Made by a program: the position numbers and the translations under genes | In this document: positions 16,562 to 24,380 of the stretch, piece by piece | Numbering within the stretch: the stretch's first letter is position 1 | Layout of the letters: each line of letters opens with the position of its first letter | From: DATGUP01 sp035301265 | GTDB taxonomy: Bacteria > Bacillota > Bacilli > Bacillales > Amphibacillaceae | Direction of reading: 5' to 3' | NCBI GenBank assembly: GCA_035301265.1 | Contig: DATGUP010000003.1 | Coordinates: forward strand, 310,001-374,000 | DNA: 64,000 nt | Notes under the pieces: generated by a model | Database searches by the model: none | The model's input: only the letters and a program-made list of their open reading frames with translations | What the model was told of the DNA's origin: nothing

Positions 16562-17056
16562 TTATGTTTTCCGATCATACTGCAAAAAATAATAATCGTA
16601 CGGATTTTGTTTGTTTTTTTCTCCTTTTTCTTTAGATGTTAAACGCCATTTACATTCGGAAAATCGAGGGAAAAACGCATCACCTGCAAATGACGCGTCA
16701 ATTTTTGTAATATACATCCTCTCGGCATAAGGCAATAGCTGTTCAAACACGTGACCGCCCCCGATCACAAAATATTCCTTTTCTGGATGGCGCTGGTTCC
16801 ATTCGACGATTTTTTGCAAATCATGTATGACTATCACTCCGTCAGGAAACGACGCATTTTGTTTTCGGGTTAGGACGACGTTTTTTCGATGAGGTAATGT
16901 TTTCCCAATTGATTCAAACGTTTTCCGTCCCATGATGATCGTATGTCCTGTCGTTTTCTCTTTAAAGAATCGTAAATCGTTCGGCAAATGCCACGGCAGG
17001 GCGTTATTTGAGCCGATAACACGATTTCGATCCATGGCGGCAAGGAAAGAAATCAC
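16562..17056 (-). CDS. folA: Dihydrofolate reductase
   Basis: A 164-residue DHFR that reduces dihydrofolate with NADPH. Visible elements: MISFLAAMDRNRVIGSNNALPWHLPNDLRFF with the PWHLP loop and catalytic Asp, IMGRKTFESIG, and YFVIGGGHVFEQLLPYAERMYIT with the NADPH-binding glycines. It begins 26 bases after thyA stops and is followed 17 bases later by mobA. The pairing with thyA is standard, because ThyA makes the dihydrofolate that this enzyme recycles. Confidence 0.96.
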   Translation of the reverse strand: MISFLAAMDRNRVIGSNNALPWHLPNDLRFFKEKTTGHTIIMGRKTFESIGKTLPHRKNVVLTRKQNASFPDGVIVIHDLQKIVEWNQRHPEKEYFVIGGGHVFEQLLPYAERMYITKIDASFAGDAFFPRFSECKWRLTSKEKGEKNKQNPYDYYFLQYDRKT

Positions 17057-17082
17057 GTTGATACCACCTCTTCATTGATTTC

Positions 17083-18039
17083 CTATACGGCGATCGGTGC
17101 TTTGATGGCTGGATGCGGGTTATAATGTTTCAATTCAAAATCATCCAATTCAAAATCGAACACCGATGACTTATTTTGTTTAATAATGAGTTCTGGAAAC
17201 CGACGTACGGTTCGTCCGAGCTGAATTTTAACTTGTTCTACATGGTTTGTATAAATGTGTGCGTCCCCTAATGTATGAATAAATTCACCAACTTCCAACT
17301 CGCATTCATGGGCGATCAAATGAGTTAATAAGGCATAGCTAGCAATATTAAATGGCACACCTAAAAAGATATCGCCGCTCCGTTGGTACAACTGGCATGA
17401 TAAGCGCCCGTCTGCAACATAAAATTGAAATAATGTATGGCACGGTGGCAGCGCCATGTTTGGAATATCTTCAGGATTCCACGCTGAGACGATATGTCGG
17501 CGGGAATCTGGATTTGACTTAATGGAACGGATCACATTTTTTAATTGGTCGATGCTTTCATTTTGCGATGTTTTCCAGTCTCGCCACTGCTTACCGTAAA
17601 TCGAACCGAGATCACCGAAACGTTCAGCAAATCGATCATCATGCAATATTTTCTCTTTAAAAATGGCCATTTGTTCCTGATATGTTTTATTAAAGTCGGG
17701 ATCGCGAAGCCGACGATTGCCAAAATCGGTCATATCCGGCCCAATATATTCATCGCTTTCTACCCATTTTTTAAAAGCCCATTCATTCCAAATGTTATTG
17801 TTGTGTTCAAGCAGAAAGCGAATATTAGTATCTCCTTTGAGAAACCAAAGCAATTCGCTGGCCACCAATCGGAATGGGACTCTTTTCGTTGTTAAAAGCG
17901 GAAAGCCCTGGCTTAAATCAAAACGCATTTGATAGCCAAAGATGGAATATGTACCAGTTTTCGTTCGATCTTGTTTTTTTATACCGTTATTTAATACATA
18001 TCGACATAAGGTTAAGTATGCTTCTTCACCGATTTTCAT
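17083..18039 (-). CDS. thyA: Thymidylate synthase (ThyA type)
   Basis: ThyA methylates dUMP to dTMP using methylene-tetrahydrofolate. The nucleophilic Cys lies in PPCHTLFQFYV, the dUMP-binding region in QLYQRSGDIFLGVPFNIASY and the C-terminus is APIAV. At 318 residues it is longer than the 264-residue E. coli form, carrying the roughly 50-residue insert (about residues 85-140, WAFKKWVESDEYIG to GDLGSIYGKQWRDW) found in lactobacillus-type enzymes. It is first in the run thyA-folA-mobA-tatAAC. Confidence 0.97.
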   Translation of the reverse strand: MKIGEEAYLTLCRYVLNNGIKKQDRTKTGTYSIFGYQMRFDLSQGFPLLTTKRVPFRLVASELLWFLKGDTNIRFLLEHNNNIWNEWAFKKWVESDEYIGPDMTDFGNRRLRDPDFNKTYQEQMAIFKEKILHDDRFAERFGDLGSIYGKQWRDWKTSQNESIDQLKNVIRSIKSNPDSRRHIVSAWNPEDIPNMALPPCHTLFQFYVADGRLSCQLYQRSGDIFLGVPFNIASYALLTHLIAHECELEVGEFIHTLGDAHIYTNHVEQVKIQLGRTVRRFPELIIKQNKSSVFDFELDDFELKHYNPHPAIKAPIAV

Positions 18040-18205
18040 ATCAATCCCTCATATCCATTCATAATTTAGTTTTTAAATCTTGTCATGTAACCTTCTGTAT
18101 ATTGTAACACAATCGTAACGTGATGGTAGATCATAAACTCATTTTCATCTCATAATTATTTATAAAAGAGCTAAAGCCCACGACTATAAGAAAGGGGATA
18201 TATGC

Positions 18206-19249
18206 ATGATAAACGGAACGGTTGAGCAAGTTGTCAAACAATCATTTCTATATAGTTATGCTTTGAGCCAACCATTTGCGGTTTACGTCGATGCATATCC
18301 TGTACTGCAAAACAACATCTTACTGGAAGCCGAACAGCTCCAATATGGTGAACATGGTGAAACGGTTCGTGTGCTGCAGCAGAAACTGAATCAATTATCA
18401 TACTACGATGACGATATAGATGGGGAATTTGGCATATTTACTGAACACGCATTAAAACAATTTCAAGAAAATCACAACATAACAGTAACCGGACAAACAG
18501 ATCAAGAAACGATGCGTGCAATTATTAAAGAAGAAGAGGAACAACACCTTGATCAAATCAAAGCTTTATCGGAATCGATCCATCCAGGCATGCAAAATAG
18601 AGATGTTTCCCTTGTCCAAAAGTCTCTTCAATACTTTGGTTATTATGAGGGGGACATTGATGGGATTTTCGGCCCGTTAACACGACAAGCTCTGGAAATC
18701 GCCGAAGACAATCATGATTTGAAGCTAATAAATAAAACAGAAGAACCGTTAACAACGGTTCACGCATCTGAAGCAGAGCAAGCGTCTGAGACGTTGCCTG
18801 AAAGTCAAGCAAATGAACAGCAAATGGACAAAACGCAAGAAAACGAACAGCCTTCTGACGTTAAAAAAGTGGAAGTCAACAACACCGAAAACGCTGATAT
18901 TGTTGAAACAGCACGCTCGCTGATCGGCACACCGTACGTTTGGGGTGGAGAATCACAGGGCGGTTTTGATTGCAGCGGATTTATTCAATACGTTTTTCAA
19001 TCGCATGATATAACAGTCCCGAGAACGGTCAGCGATATATGGAATCATACACAACCGATTGAATCGCCTTCCATTGGCGACCTTGTATTTTTTGAAACGT
19101 ATAAACCAGGGCCCTCACACATGGGTATCTACATTGGCGACGGGAAATTTATTCATGCCGGAGAGTCTCGCGGTGTGGAGATCAGTGCCCTAGAAACGTC
19201 TTACTGGAAGCAACGTTATTTGGGAGCAAAACGGGTGCAGCAGAAATAG
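18206..19249 (+). CDS. NlpC/P60 endopeptidase with two peptidoglycan-binding domains
   Basis: A 347-residue cell-wall hydrolase. Two PG_binding_1 repeats lie at about 45-110 (GEHGETVRVLQQKLNQL, DIDGEFGIFTEHALKQFQ) and 130-175 (SLVQKSLQYFGYYEGDIDGI). A polar Gln/Glu/Asn linker leads to a C-terminal NlpC/P60 domain (about 230-345) with Cys256 in GGFDCSGFIQYVF, His305 in HMGIYIGDG and a second His in FIHAGE. It should cut the D-Glu/diamino-acid bond of peptides. The N-terminus has only a weak hydrophobic run (SFLYSYALSQPFAVYVDA), not a classic signal peptide. RBS AAGGGG precedes ATG 18206. Confidence 0.92.
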   Translation: MINGTVEQVVKQSFLYSYALSQPFAVYVDAYPVLQNNILLEAEQLQYGEHGETVRVLQQKLNQLSYYDDDIDGEFGIFTEHALKQFQENHNITVTGQTDQETMRAIIKEEEEQHLDQIKALSESIHPGMQNRDVSLVQKSLQYFGYYEGDIDGIFGPLTRQALEIAEDNHDLKLINKTEEPLTTVHASEAEQASETLPESQANEQQMDKTQENEQPSDVKKVEVNNTENADIVETARSLIGTPYVWGGESQGGFDCSGFIQYVFQSHDITVPRTVSDIWNHTQPIESPSIGDLVFFETYKPGPSHMGIYIGDGKFIHAGESRGVEISALETSYWKQRYLGAKRVQQK

Positions 19250-19340
19250 CTGTTCCCCACCTGCAATTCAACTGTCACGTGGCTTCCTATCGATTAAATG
19301 TCTTTTTTCATGATATAAAACAGGTTGGGAAAACAGCTAT
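19246..19340. terminator. Long imperfect inverted repeat between convergent genes
   Basis: Bases 19246-19263 (ATAGCTGTTCCCCACCTG) are nearly the reverse complement of 19321-19340, with a 57-base loop. The left arm begins at the stop of the NlpC/P60 gene and the right arm covers the stop of the small ORF behind fhs. Possible bidirectional terminator or transcript-end structure; the loop is unusually large and no T-run follows. Confidence 0.4.
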
Positions 19341-19474
19341 AATCCCGGCCTGATTAAAACATGTGCTTGTTTTTCAGTTTCTAACACGCCTTTGCATACA
19401 GCTAACAGTAATAGTTGCAATTCTTTCGTGTTATGCGTTTCATGTAGAAAAGTCACGTCATCATATTGTCTCAT
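19337..19474 (-). CDS. 45-aa ORF coupled to fhs, function unknown
   Basis: The ATG (19472-19474) overlaps the fhs stop by one base (TAATG), an arrangement typical of translational coupling. The 45-codon product starts MRQYDDVTFLHETHNTKEL, continues with a hydrophobic helix (LQLLLLAVCKGVLE) and ends in VLIRPGL. I do not recognise a family. No terminator separates it from fhs. It may be a real co-translated microprotein or a chance frame; the tight junction favours the first. Confidence 0.5.
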   Translation of the reverse strand: MRQYDDVTFLHETHNTKELQLLLLAVCKGVLETEKQAHVLIRPGL

Positions 19475-21144
19475 TAGAATAACCCCGTAATGGTTCCGTC
19501 TTCGGCCACATCCATATTTAAAGCTGCTGGTTTTTCAGGTAAGCCGGGCATGGTCACCATATCACCGGTTAACACGACGATAAATCCGGCGCCTATGGAT
19601 GGCTGCAACTCGCGTATGTTTATAATAAAGTCTTCAGGGCGTCCTAATAAAGCAGGATCATCCGATAAAGAATACTGCGTCTTTGCCATACAGACTGGAA
19701 GCTTGCCCCATCCTTGCCTTTCAAAAAAGGCAATCTGTTTTTTAGCCTTCGTTGACAGTTCGATTCCTTTTGCACCATATATAATTTGTGCCACTTTTTT
19801 GATTTTCGTCTCTAGTGTGTCATCGAGATTATATACCCGTTTAAAGGCATTATGAGAGCCTTGGGCCTTTTCAAGCACTTTTTCAGCTAGTTCAATGCCA
19901 CCTTCTCCACCTTTAGCCCATACATCAGTTAAAGCTACCGAATAGCCGCGTTTTTCACACCAGGAGTGAATAAAGTCGATTTCAGAGGTCGTATCAGTTG
20001 GAAATTTATTGATAGCCACAACAAAAGGTAAACCAAAATAGTCGATGGATTCAATATGTTTGGCCAAGTTTTCCATCCCCGCTTCTAATGCAGGCAAGTT
20101 TTCTTCACTTAAACGGTTTCGATGGGCCCCGCCGTGCATTTTCAGTGCGCGTACGGTTGCGACAATGACAACAGCGTCGGTTTTCAATTGACCGGCGCGC
20201 GCTTTAATATTCAAAAATTTTTCTGCTCCAAGATCCGCCCCAAACCCTGCTTCCGTTACAACATATTCGCCGAGTTTGGCAGCCGTCTTAGTCGCCATAA
20301 TGCTGTTGCAGCCGTGTGCAATGTTGGCAAAAGGCCCGCCGTGAACGATGGCTGGAGTATTTTCAGTTGTTTGGACTAAGTTTGGCTTGATAGCATCTTT
20401 TAAGAGTAACGTTAGTGCACCTTCAATTTGTAAATCACGGACAGTAATGGGCTTTTGTTCATAAGTATAGCCGATGACGATACGTGCGAGCCGCTCTTTT
20501 AAGTTTTCAAGACTGTCTGCTAAACAAAGAACCGCCATGATTTCTGATGTAACTGTAATGTTAAAACAATCCTCACGTGGAATTCCATTGAGCGAGCCAC
20601 CTAGACCGACGACGATTTGTCTGAGCGCCCGATCATTCATGTCCATAACTCGCTTCCATTCGATTTGGCGTGGGTCGATATTTAATTCGTTCCCTTGATG
20701 AATGTGGTTGTCAATCGCAGCGGAAAGTAAATTGTTTGCACTTGTGATCGCATGCAAGTCCCCAGTAAAATGCAAGTTAATATCTTCCATTGGCAAAACT
20801 TGTGCGTACCCACCACCTGCCGCACCGCCTTTAATCCCCATCACCGGTCCGAGTGATGGTTCTCTTAAAGCGACAACGGTTTTTTTTCCTATTTTGTTCA
20901 ACGCTTGCCCCAGTCCGACAGTAACCGTTGATTTACCTTCTCCAGCAGCCGTCGGGTTGATGGAGGTGACCAAAATAATTTTTCCATCCGGTTCATTTTT
21001 CAATCTAGCAAGCAACTTGTCGGATATTTTCGCTTTTGTACGACCATACGGTTCCCAGTCATCTGCTGCCAAACCAATATTTGCCGCAATGTTTCCAATC
21101 GGTTTAAGGTTTGTCTTCTGAGCAATTTCAATATCAGATAACAT
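19474..21144 (-). CDS. fhs: Formate-tetrahydrofolate ligase
   Basis: The enzyme joins formate to tetrahydrofolate using ATP, giving 10-formyl-THF for purine and fMet synthesis. The 556 residues match the family. PTAAGEGKSTVTVGLGQAL is the ATP loop at about residues 65-85; GPVMGIKGGAAGGGYAQVLPMEDINLHFTGD and GGPFANIAHGCNS are strongly typical of Fhs. It is divergent from the short transcription unit that precedes the cold-shock gene, and a 45-codon ORF is coupled to its end. Confidence 0.97.
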   Translation of the reverse strand: MLSDIEIAQKTNLKPIGNIAANIGLAADDWEPYGRTKAKISDKLLARLKNEPDGKIILVTSINPTAAGEGKSTVTVGLGQALNKIGKKTVVALREPSLGPVMGIKGGAAGGGYAQVLPMEDINLHFTGDLHAITSANNLLSAAIDNHIHQGNELNIDPRQIEWKRVMDMNDRALRQIVVGLGGSLNGIPREDCFNITVTSEIMAVLCLADSLENLKERLARIVIGYTYEQKPITVRDLQIEGALTLLLKDAIKPNLVQTTENTPAIVHGGPFANIAHGCNSIMATKTAAKLGEYVVTEAGFGADLGAEKFLNIKARAGQLKTDAVVIVATVRALKMHGGAHRNRLSEENLPALEAGMENLAKHIESIDYFGLPFVVAINKFPTDTTSEIDFIHSWCEKRGYSVALTDVWAKGGEGGIELAEKVLEKAQGSHNAFKRVYNLDDTLETKIKKVAQIIYGAKGIELSTKAKKQIAFFERQGWGKLPVCMAKTQYSLSDDPALLGRPEDFIINIRELQPSIGAGFIVVLTGDMVTMPGLPEKPAALNMDVAEDGTITGLF

Positions 21145-21265
21145 CCCACTCTCCCCTTTTCTTAACTATATATTCAGTGTAACCTAATTATACGGTTTAT
21201 CCTATCGTAAAAGTGGTTTTTTAATTATTTTATCCAACATGTGCAATTAAAAATGGGGAAATTGC

Positions 21266-21294
21266 TTGACTGGCAAAATAAAATAGGATATATT
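21266..21294 (+). promoter_or_regulatory. Strong sigma-A-type promoter of the orphan transcript
   Basis: TTGACT at 21266-21271 and TATATT at 21289-21294 are separated by 17 bases, close to the vegetative consensus. The predicted start is near 21301. It points towards a terminator only 35 bases after that start, and the cold-shock gene further on. Confidence 0.75.
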
Positions 21295-21300
21295 GGGATC

Positions 21301-21396
21301 AAGCAAAGAAGATGTATGGAATCATTAAGAACAGAAAACTTCCATAGAAGTGGATGTGTCTAGTGATCCCACCTTCTATGGAAGTTTCTTTTTTTA
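21301..21396 (+). ncRNA. Candidate short RNA or attenuated leader upstream of the cold-shock gene
   Basis: A promoter (21266-21294) and a strong terminator (ending about 21396) define a transcript of roughly 95 nt in the fhs-csp intergenic region. It includes an 11-codon frame (ATG at 21313 to TAG inside the terminator stem) with only a weak ribosome site. It does not match any RNA family I can recognise. It may be a small regulatory RNA, or a leader whose terminator is sometimes read through into the cold-shock gene. Confidence 0.55.
21336..21396 (+). terminator. Strong Rho-independent terminator before the cold-shock gene
   Basis: AAACTTCCATAGAAG at 21336-21350 pairs perfectly over 15 bases with 21373-21387, followed by TTCTTTTTTT. 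The loop is 22 bases. It stands about 95 bases upstream of the csp start, with no gene before it on this strand within 2 kb. Confidence 0.9.
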
Positions 21397-21431
21397 ATCG
21401 GTCCATGATCTCTTTGCATTACCATGCTAAC

Positions 21432-21452
21432 GACAGTGGTAAATGCACTGTC
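21432..21452 (+). promoter_or_regulatory. Hairpin in the cold-shock gene leader
   Basis: GACAGTG (21432-21438), seven-base loop, CACTGTC (21446-21452). It lies 17 bases before the AGGAGG ribosome site (21469-21474). It could be part of a temperature-responsive leader or a regulator site. Confidence 0.4.
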
Positions 21453-21482
21453 AAACGTATAAGTTTTTAGGAGGATTATTTA

Positions 21483-21683
21483 ATGCAAAATGGAGTCGTA
21501 AAATGGTTCAATGCGGAAAAAGGGTACGGATTTATTCAACTGGAAGAAGGAAATGACGTTTTCGTCCATTACTCCGCCATTCAAGAGGAAGGATTTAAAA
21601 CATTGGAAGAAGGGCAAAACGTTACATTCGAGATCGTAGAAGGTGATCGTGGACCACAAGCTGCAAATGTCGTTAAAAAATAA
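21483..21683 (+). CDS. csp: Cold-shock protein (CspA/CspB family)
   Basis: A 66-residue single cold-shock domain that binds single-stranded RNA and DNA and melts RNA structure. RNP1 KGYGFIQ and RNP2 DVFVHYSAI are intact; the protein starts MQNGVVKWFNAEKGYGF. AGGAGG is nine bases before ATG. Leader structure and an upstream terminator suggest post-transcriptional control. Terminator at 21715-21747. Confidence 0.97.
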   Translation: MQNGVVKWFNAEKGYGFIQLEEGNDVFVHYSAIQEEGFKTLEEGQNVTFEIVEGDRGPQAANVVKK

Positions 21684-22003
21684 TGAACAGACATATATTA
21701 ATGTTGATGCTATCAAAAACGGTAACCGTTGAGGTTATCGTTTTTTTGTTTACATCGTGTCTTCCCCCTCTCCTCCAAATCGGCTTTCTTGTGAAATCAT
21801 CACATACATTTTCATTATTTATTCTTTTTTTTGTCAAAGTTTTTTCACAAACTTTTTCAACATAAATGTTGGTAAAACAGTGTTAATCATGGAAACGGCA
21901 GTTATTGAATAATTTGTGAAATGATAGGTGTTTCAATAAAATACATCTCATTTTATTGTATGATAAAAGTGAAAGAAATCGATGAAGAAAGGAGTTGAGA
22001 TCT
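21684..22003. other. 320-base region between csp and the oxidase cluster
   Basis: Contains the csp terminator (21715-21747) and presumably the promoter of the cox cluster in the AT-rich part (about 21830-21980). I could not fix a -35/-10 pair with confidence. Confidence 0.6.
21715..21747 (+). terminator. Terminator of the cold-shock gene
   Basis: ACGGTAACC (21719-21727) pairs with GGTTATCGT (21733-21741) with one G-T pair, then seven T in total to 21747. Confidence 0.85.
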
Positions 22004-22153
22004 GTGGCTAATCTACAAAAAGAAAATGAGCTTACAGAACGCGAAATAGATCACCAAACGTCGTTAAAAGGCACTTTTGTTTCTGTTATGTTATTAGGTT
22101 TATTTATCATTCTAGCCTGGAGTGGTGTATGGATGTTGTATTTATCACGCTAA
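22004..22153 (+). CDS. Cytochrome c oxidase subunit 2A-like small protein (49 aa)
   Basis: Starts with GTG at 22004 after GAAAGGAG. The 49 residues contain a polar N-terminus (ANLQKENELTEREIDHQTS) and one membrane helix (TFVSVMLLGLFIILAWSGVWMLYL). This matches the CoxIIA-type third subunit of ba3 oxidases, which replaces the first helix missing from a short subunit II. It is directly followed by subunit II (start 18 bases on) and subunit I, which supports the call. Confidence 0.88.
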   Translation: MANLQKENELTEREIDHQTSLKGTFVSVMLLGLFIILAWSGVWMLYLSR

Positions 22154-22171
22154 AGGGGGATAATGTCGGCC

Positions 22172-22654
22172 ATGAATATGCATAAGTACGAAAAAATTTG
22201 GTTGCTTTTTGGTGGCGGTACTTTACTCGTATTTTTAATCGTTGTTGGTATCAGTGCATTTTATATGGGGAATCAGCCGCCGAGTTGTGCCGTGACACTA
22301 GATCCTGAAAAAGTGGACGAACAGCCACCGTTTGATGACCCAGGCCTTGAAAAAATCGGCGATAACGAATATCAACTGACCATTGTAGCATCAGCATTTG
22401 ATTATGATGTTGGAAATGACGAAAAAGTGATCCAAATACCTAAAGGGGCCACTGTCCATTTTAGTGCAACAACAAAAGATGTTGTCCACGGGTTTGAACT
22501 CGTTGGCACAAATGTCAATATGATGCTTGAACCCGGTTACATTAGTACGTATACAGATACATTTGACAAACCGGGAAAGTATACACTTCTTTGCAATGAA
22601 TATTGTGGAGCGGGTCATCATTTAATGACTGCTACAATTGAGGTGATCGAGTGA
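22172..22654 (+). CDS. ba3-type cytochrome c oxidase subunit II (CuA)
   Basis: A membrane-anchored cupredoxin subunit that accepts electrons from cytochrome c at CuA. One N-terminal helix (LLFGGGTLLVFLIVVGISAFYM) is followed by a beta domain. CuA ligands: the His in VVHGFELVGTNVN and the set CNEYCGAGHHLM. At about 160 residues it is the short ba3 form. Start is uncertain: ATG 22163 is only two bases after GGGGGA, so ATG 22172 is preferred. It overlaps subunit I by one base. Confidence 0.92.
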   Translation: MNMHKYEKIWLLFGGGTLLVFLIVVGISAFYMGNQPPSCAVTLDPEKVDEQPPFDDPGLEKIGDNEYQLTIVASAFDYDVGNDEKVIQIPKGATVHFSATTKDVVHGFELVGTNVNMMLEPGYISTYTDTFDKPGKYTLLCNEYCGAGHHLMTATIEVIE

Positions 22655-24303
22655 TGGTTAAATCATTAAGAAGTATACATGCTAAAGATGCAAAATTGAC
22701 AATGGCACATATGTTCATCGCCTTTAGTGCCTTGTTGATTGGTGCTACCGCTGGCTTACTTCAGACGCTTGTCCGTTCTGGCAAAGTCACATTACCGGCA
22801 GGCATCGACTATTATCAGATTTTAACACTCCATGGTGTTATTTTAGGTCTCGTTCTAACGACATTTTTTATACTCGGTTTTATCAATGCTGTTCAAAGCA
22901 AAACAGTCGGAGCATATCGCGATGGCGAACGCAAAATAGCTTGGACCGGCTTTATTATGATGACAATAGGTGTTATTACGACAGCAACATTCATTCTCTT
23001 AAATGAAGCGTCCGTACTGTATACGTTTTATGCTCCTTTAATGGCGCATCCCGGATTCTATATCGGTTTAGCACTCGTTATTGTCGGAAGCTGGTTAGAA
23101 GGATTTGTTATCTTTAAGCGCCATGCAAGATGGGTCAAAGCAAATCCTGGCCAACGGTCACCATTGTTAAGCTTCATGAGTGTCATAACAATGGTGATGT
23201 GGCAAATTGCTACTCTAGGCGTTGTAGCGGCTGTCTTACTCCAATTCATCCCATGGTCTTTTGGATTTGCGGATACAATTGATGTCCTTGTTAGCCGTAC
23301 ATTGTTCTGGTATTTTGGCCATCCACTCGTTTACTTCTGGTTGCTTCCGGCCTATATGGCTTGGTATGCCATTATACCAAAAATCATTGGTGGAAAAATG
23401 TTTTCAGATTCATTGGCACGATTGTCCTTTATTTTACTTCTGCTATTCTCAATTCCGGTTGGATTCCACCATCAGTTGACCGAACCGGGAATCGATCCTT
23501 TTTGGAAATACTTGCAGGTTATCTTAACATTTCTTGTTGTGATTCCATCGCTTATGACGGCGTTCTCATTGTTTGCAACATTTGAAATGAGAGGACGTGA
23601 ATTAGGAGCAAAAGGAATCTTTGGCTGGGTTAAAAAAATGCCTTGGAAAGACGTTCGCTTCCTCGCTCCTTTTATCGGCATGATCTTATTTATCCCAGCA
23701 GGAACAGGTGGCATCATCAACGCCTCAAACCAGATGAATCAAGTTGTGCATAACACAATATGGGTGACAGGTCATTTTCACTTAACAGCTGCCGCAACAG
23801 TCATACTCACTTTCTTCGGAATTACGTATTGGTTGATTCCGTCTATTACTGGCCGAAAATTGACTGCTAAAATGAACAAATTAGGCATTGTCCAAACGAT
23901 CTTTTGGTCTGTCGGGATAACGATTATGTCCGTAGCCATGCACTGGCAAGGTCTTTTAGGAGGGCCGCGGCGCTCACCGTATTCGGAATACGCAGGAAAT
24001 GCTGATACGGCTTCCTGGGGGGCCTATCAAATTGCTCAAGCTATAGGTGGATCGATTTTGTTTATCGGTATGATTCTCATGTTGATCATTTTTGTCTACC
24101 TTGCTTTCTTCGCTCCAAAAGGCGAAGAAGAGTTTCCAGTTGCTGTCGTAGCCGACAATGCTGCTCCAACACCTAAAGTATTGGAAAACTGGAAGCTGTG
24201 GATTGGCGTAACCGTTGTATTGATCTTGTTCGCCTACACAATTCCATTTATTGATATTATTCAAAACGCACCACCTGGTTCACCAGGTTATAAACTGTGG
24301 TAA
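22654..24303 (+). CDS. ba3-type cytochrome c oxidase subunit I
   Basis: The catalytic subunit with low-spin heme and heme-copper centre reducing O2 to water. The 549 residues contain about 13 membrane helices. Heme ligand His is in TLHGVILGLVLTTFF; CuB His in FGHPLVYFWLLPAYMAWY, followed by HH in GFHHQLTEPG; the two heme ligand His lie in WVTGHFHLTAAATV. The lack of the usual EVY glutamate (here FGHPLVYFW) marks it as a B-family (ba3-type) oxidase. ATG 22654 overlaps the TGA of subunit II, with GAGGTGA upstream. Confidence 0.96.
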   Translation: MVKSLRSIHAKDAKLTMAHMFIAFSALLIGATAGLLQTLVRSGKVTLPAGIDYYQILTLHGVILGLVLTTFFILGFINAVQSKTVGAYRDGERKIAWTGFIMMTIGVITTATFILLNEASVLYTFYAPLMAHPGFYIGLALVIVGSWLEGFVIFKRHARWVKANPGQRSPLLSFMSVITMVMWQIATLGVVAAVLLQFIPWSFGFADTIDVLVSRTLFWYFGHPLVYFWLLPAYMAWYAIIPKIIGGKMFSDSLARLSFILLLLFSIPVGFHHQLTEPGIDPFWKYLQVILTFLVVIPSLMTAFSLFATFEMRGRELGAKGIFGWVKKMPWKDVRFLAPFIGMILFIPAGTGGIINASNQMNQVVHNTIWVTGHFHLTAAATVILTFFGITYWLIPSITGRKLTAKMNKLGIVQTIFWSVGITIMSVAMHWQGLLGGPRRSPYSEYAGNADTASWGAYQIAQAIGGSILFIGMILMLIIFVYLAFFAPKGEEEFPVAVVADNAAPTPKVLENWKLWIGVTVVLILFAYTIPFIDIIQNAPPGSPGYKLW

Positions 24304-24380
24304 ATGAACAGGAGGAAGCCAAACGCGCTTCCTCCCTACTTTTTACAATCTTAAACCTGTTTTATTCGGAGGGAATGGGC

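Larger units (their letters stand above)
21145..21482. other. 338-base fhs-csp intergenic region
   Basis: Holds the fhs upstream region (minus strand), a sigma-A promoter, a ~95-nt candidate RNA with terminator, and the cold-shock leader hairpin, each listed separately. No other gene was seen. Confidence 0.8.
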
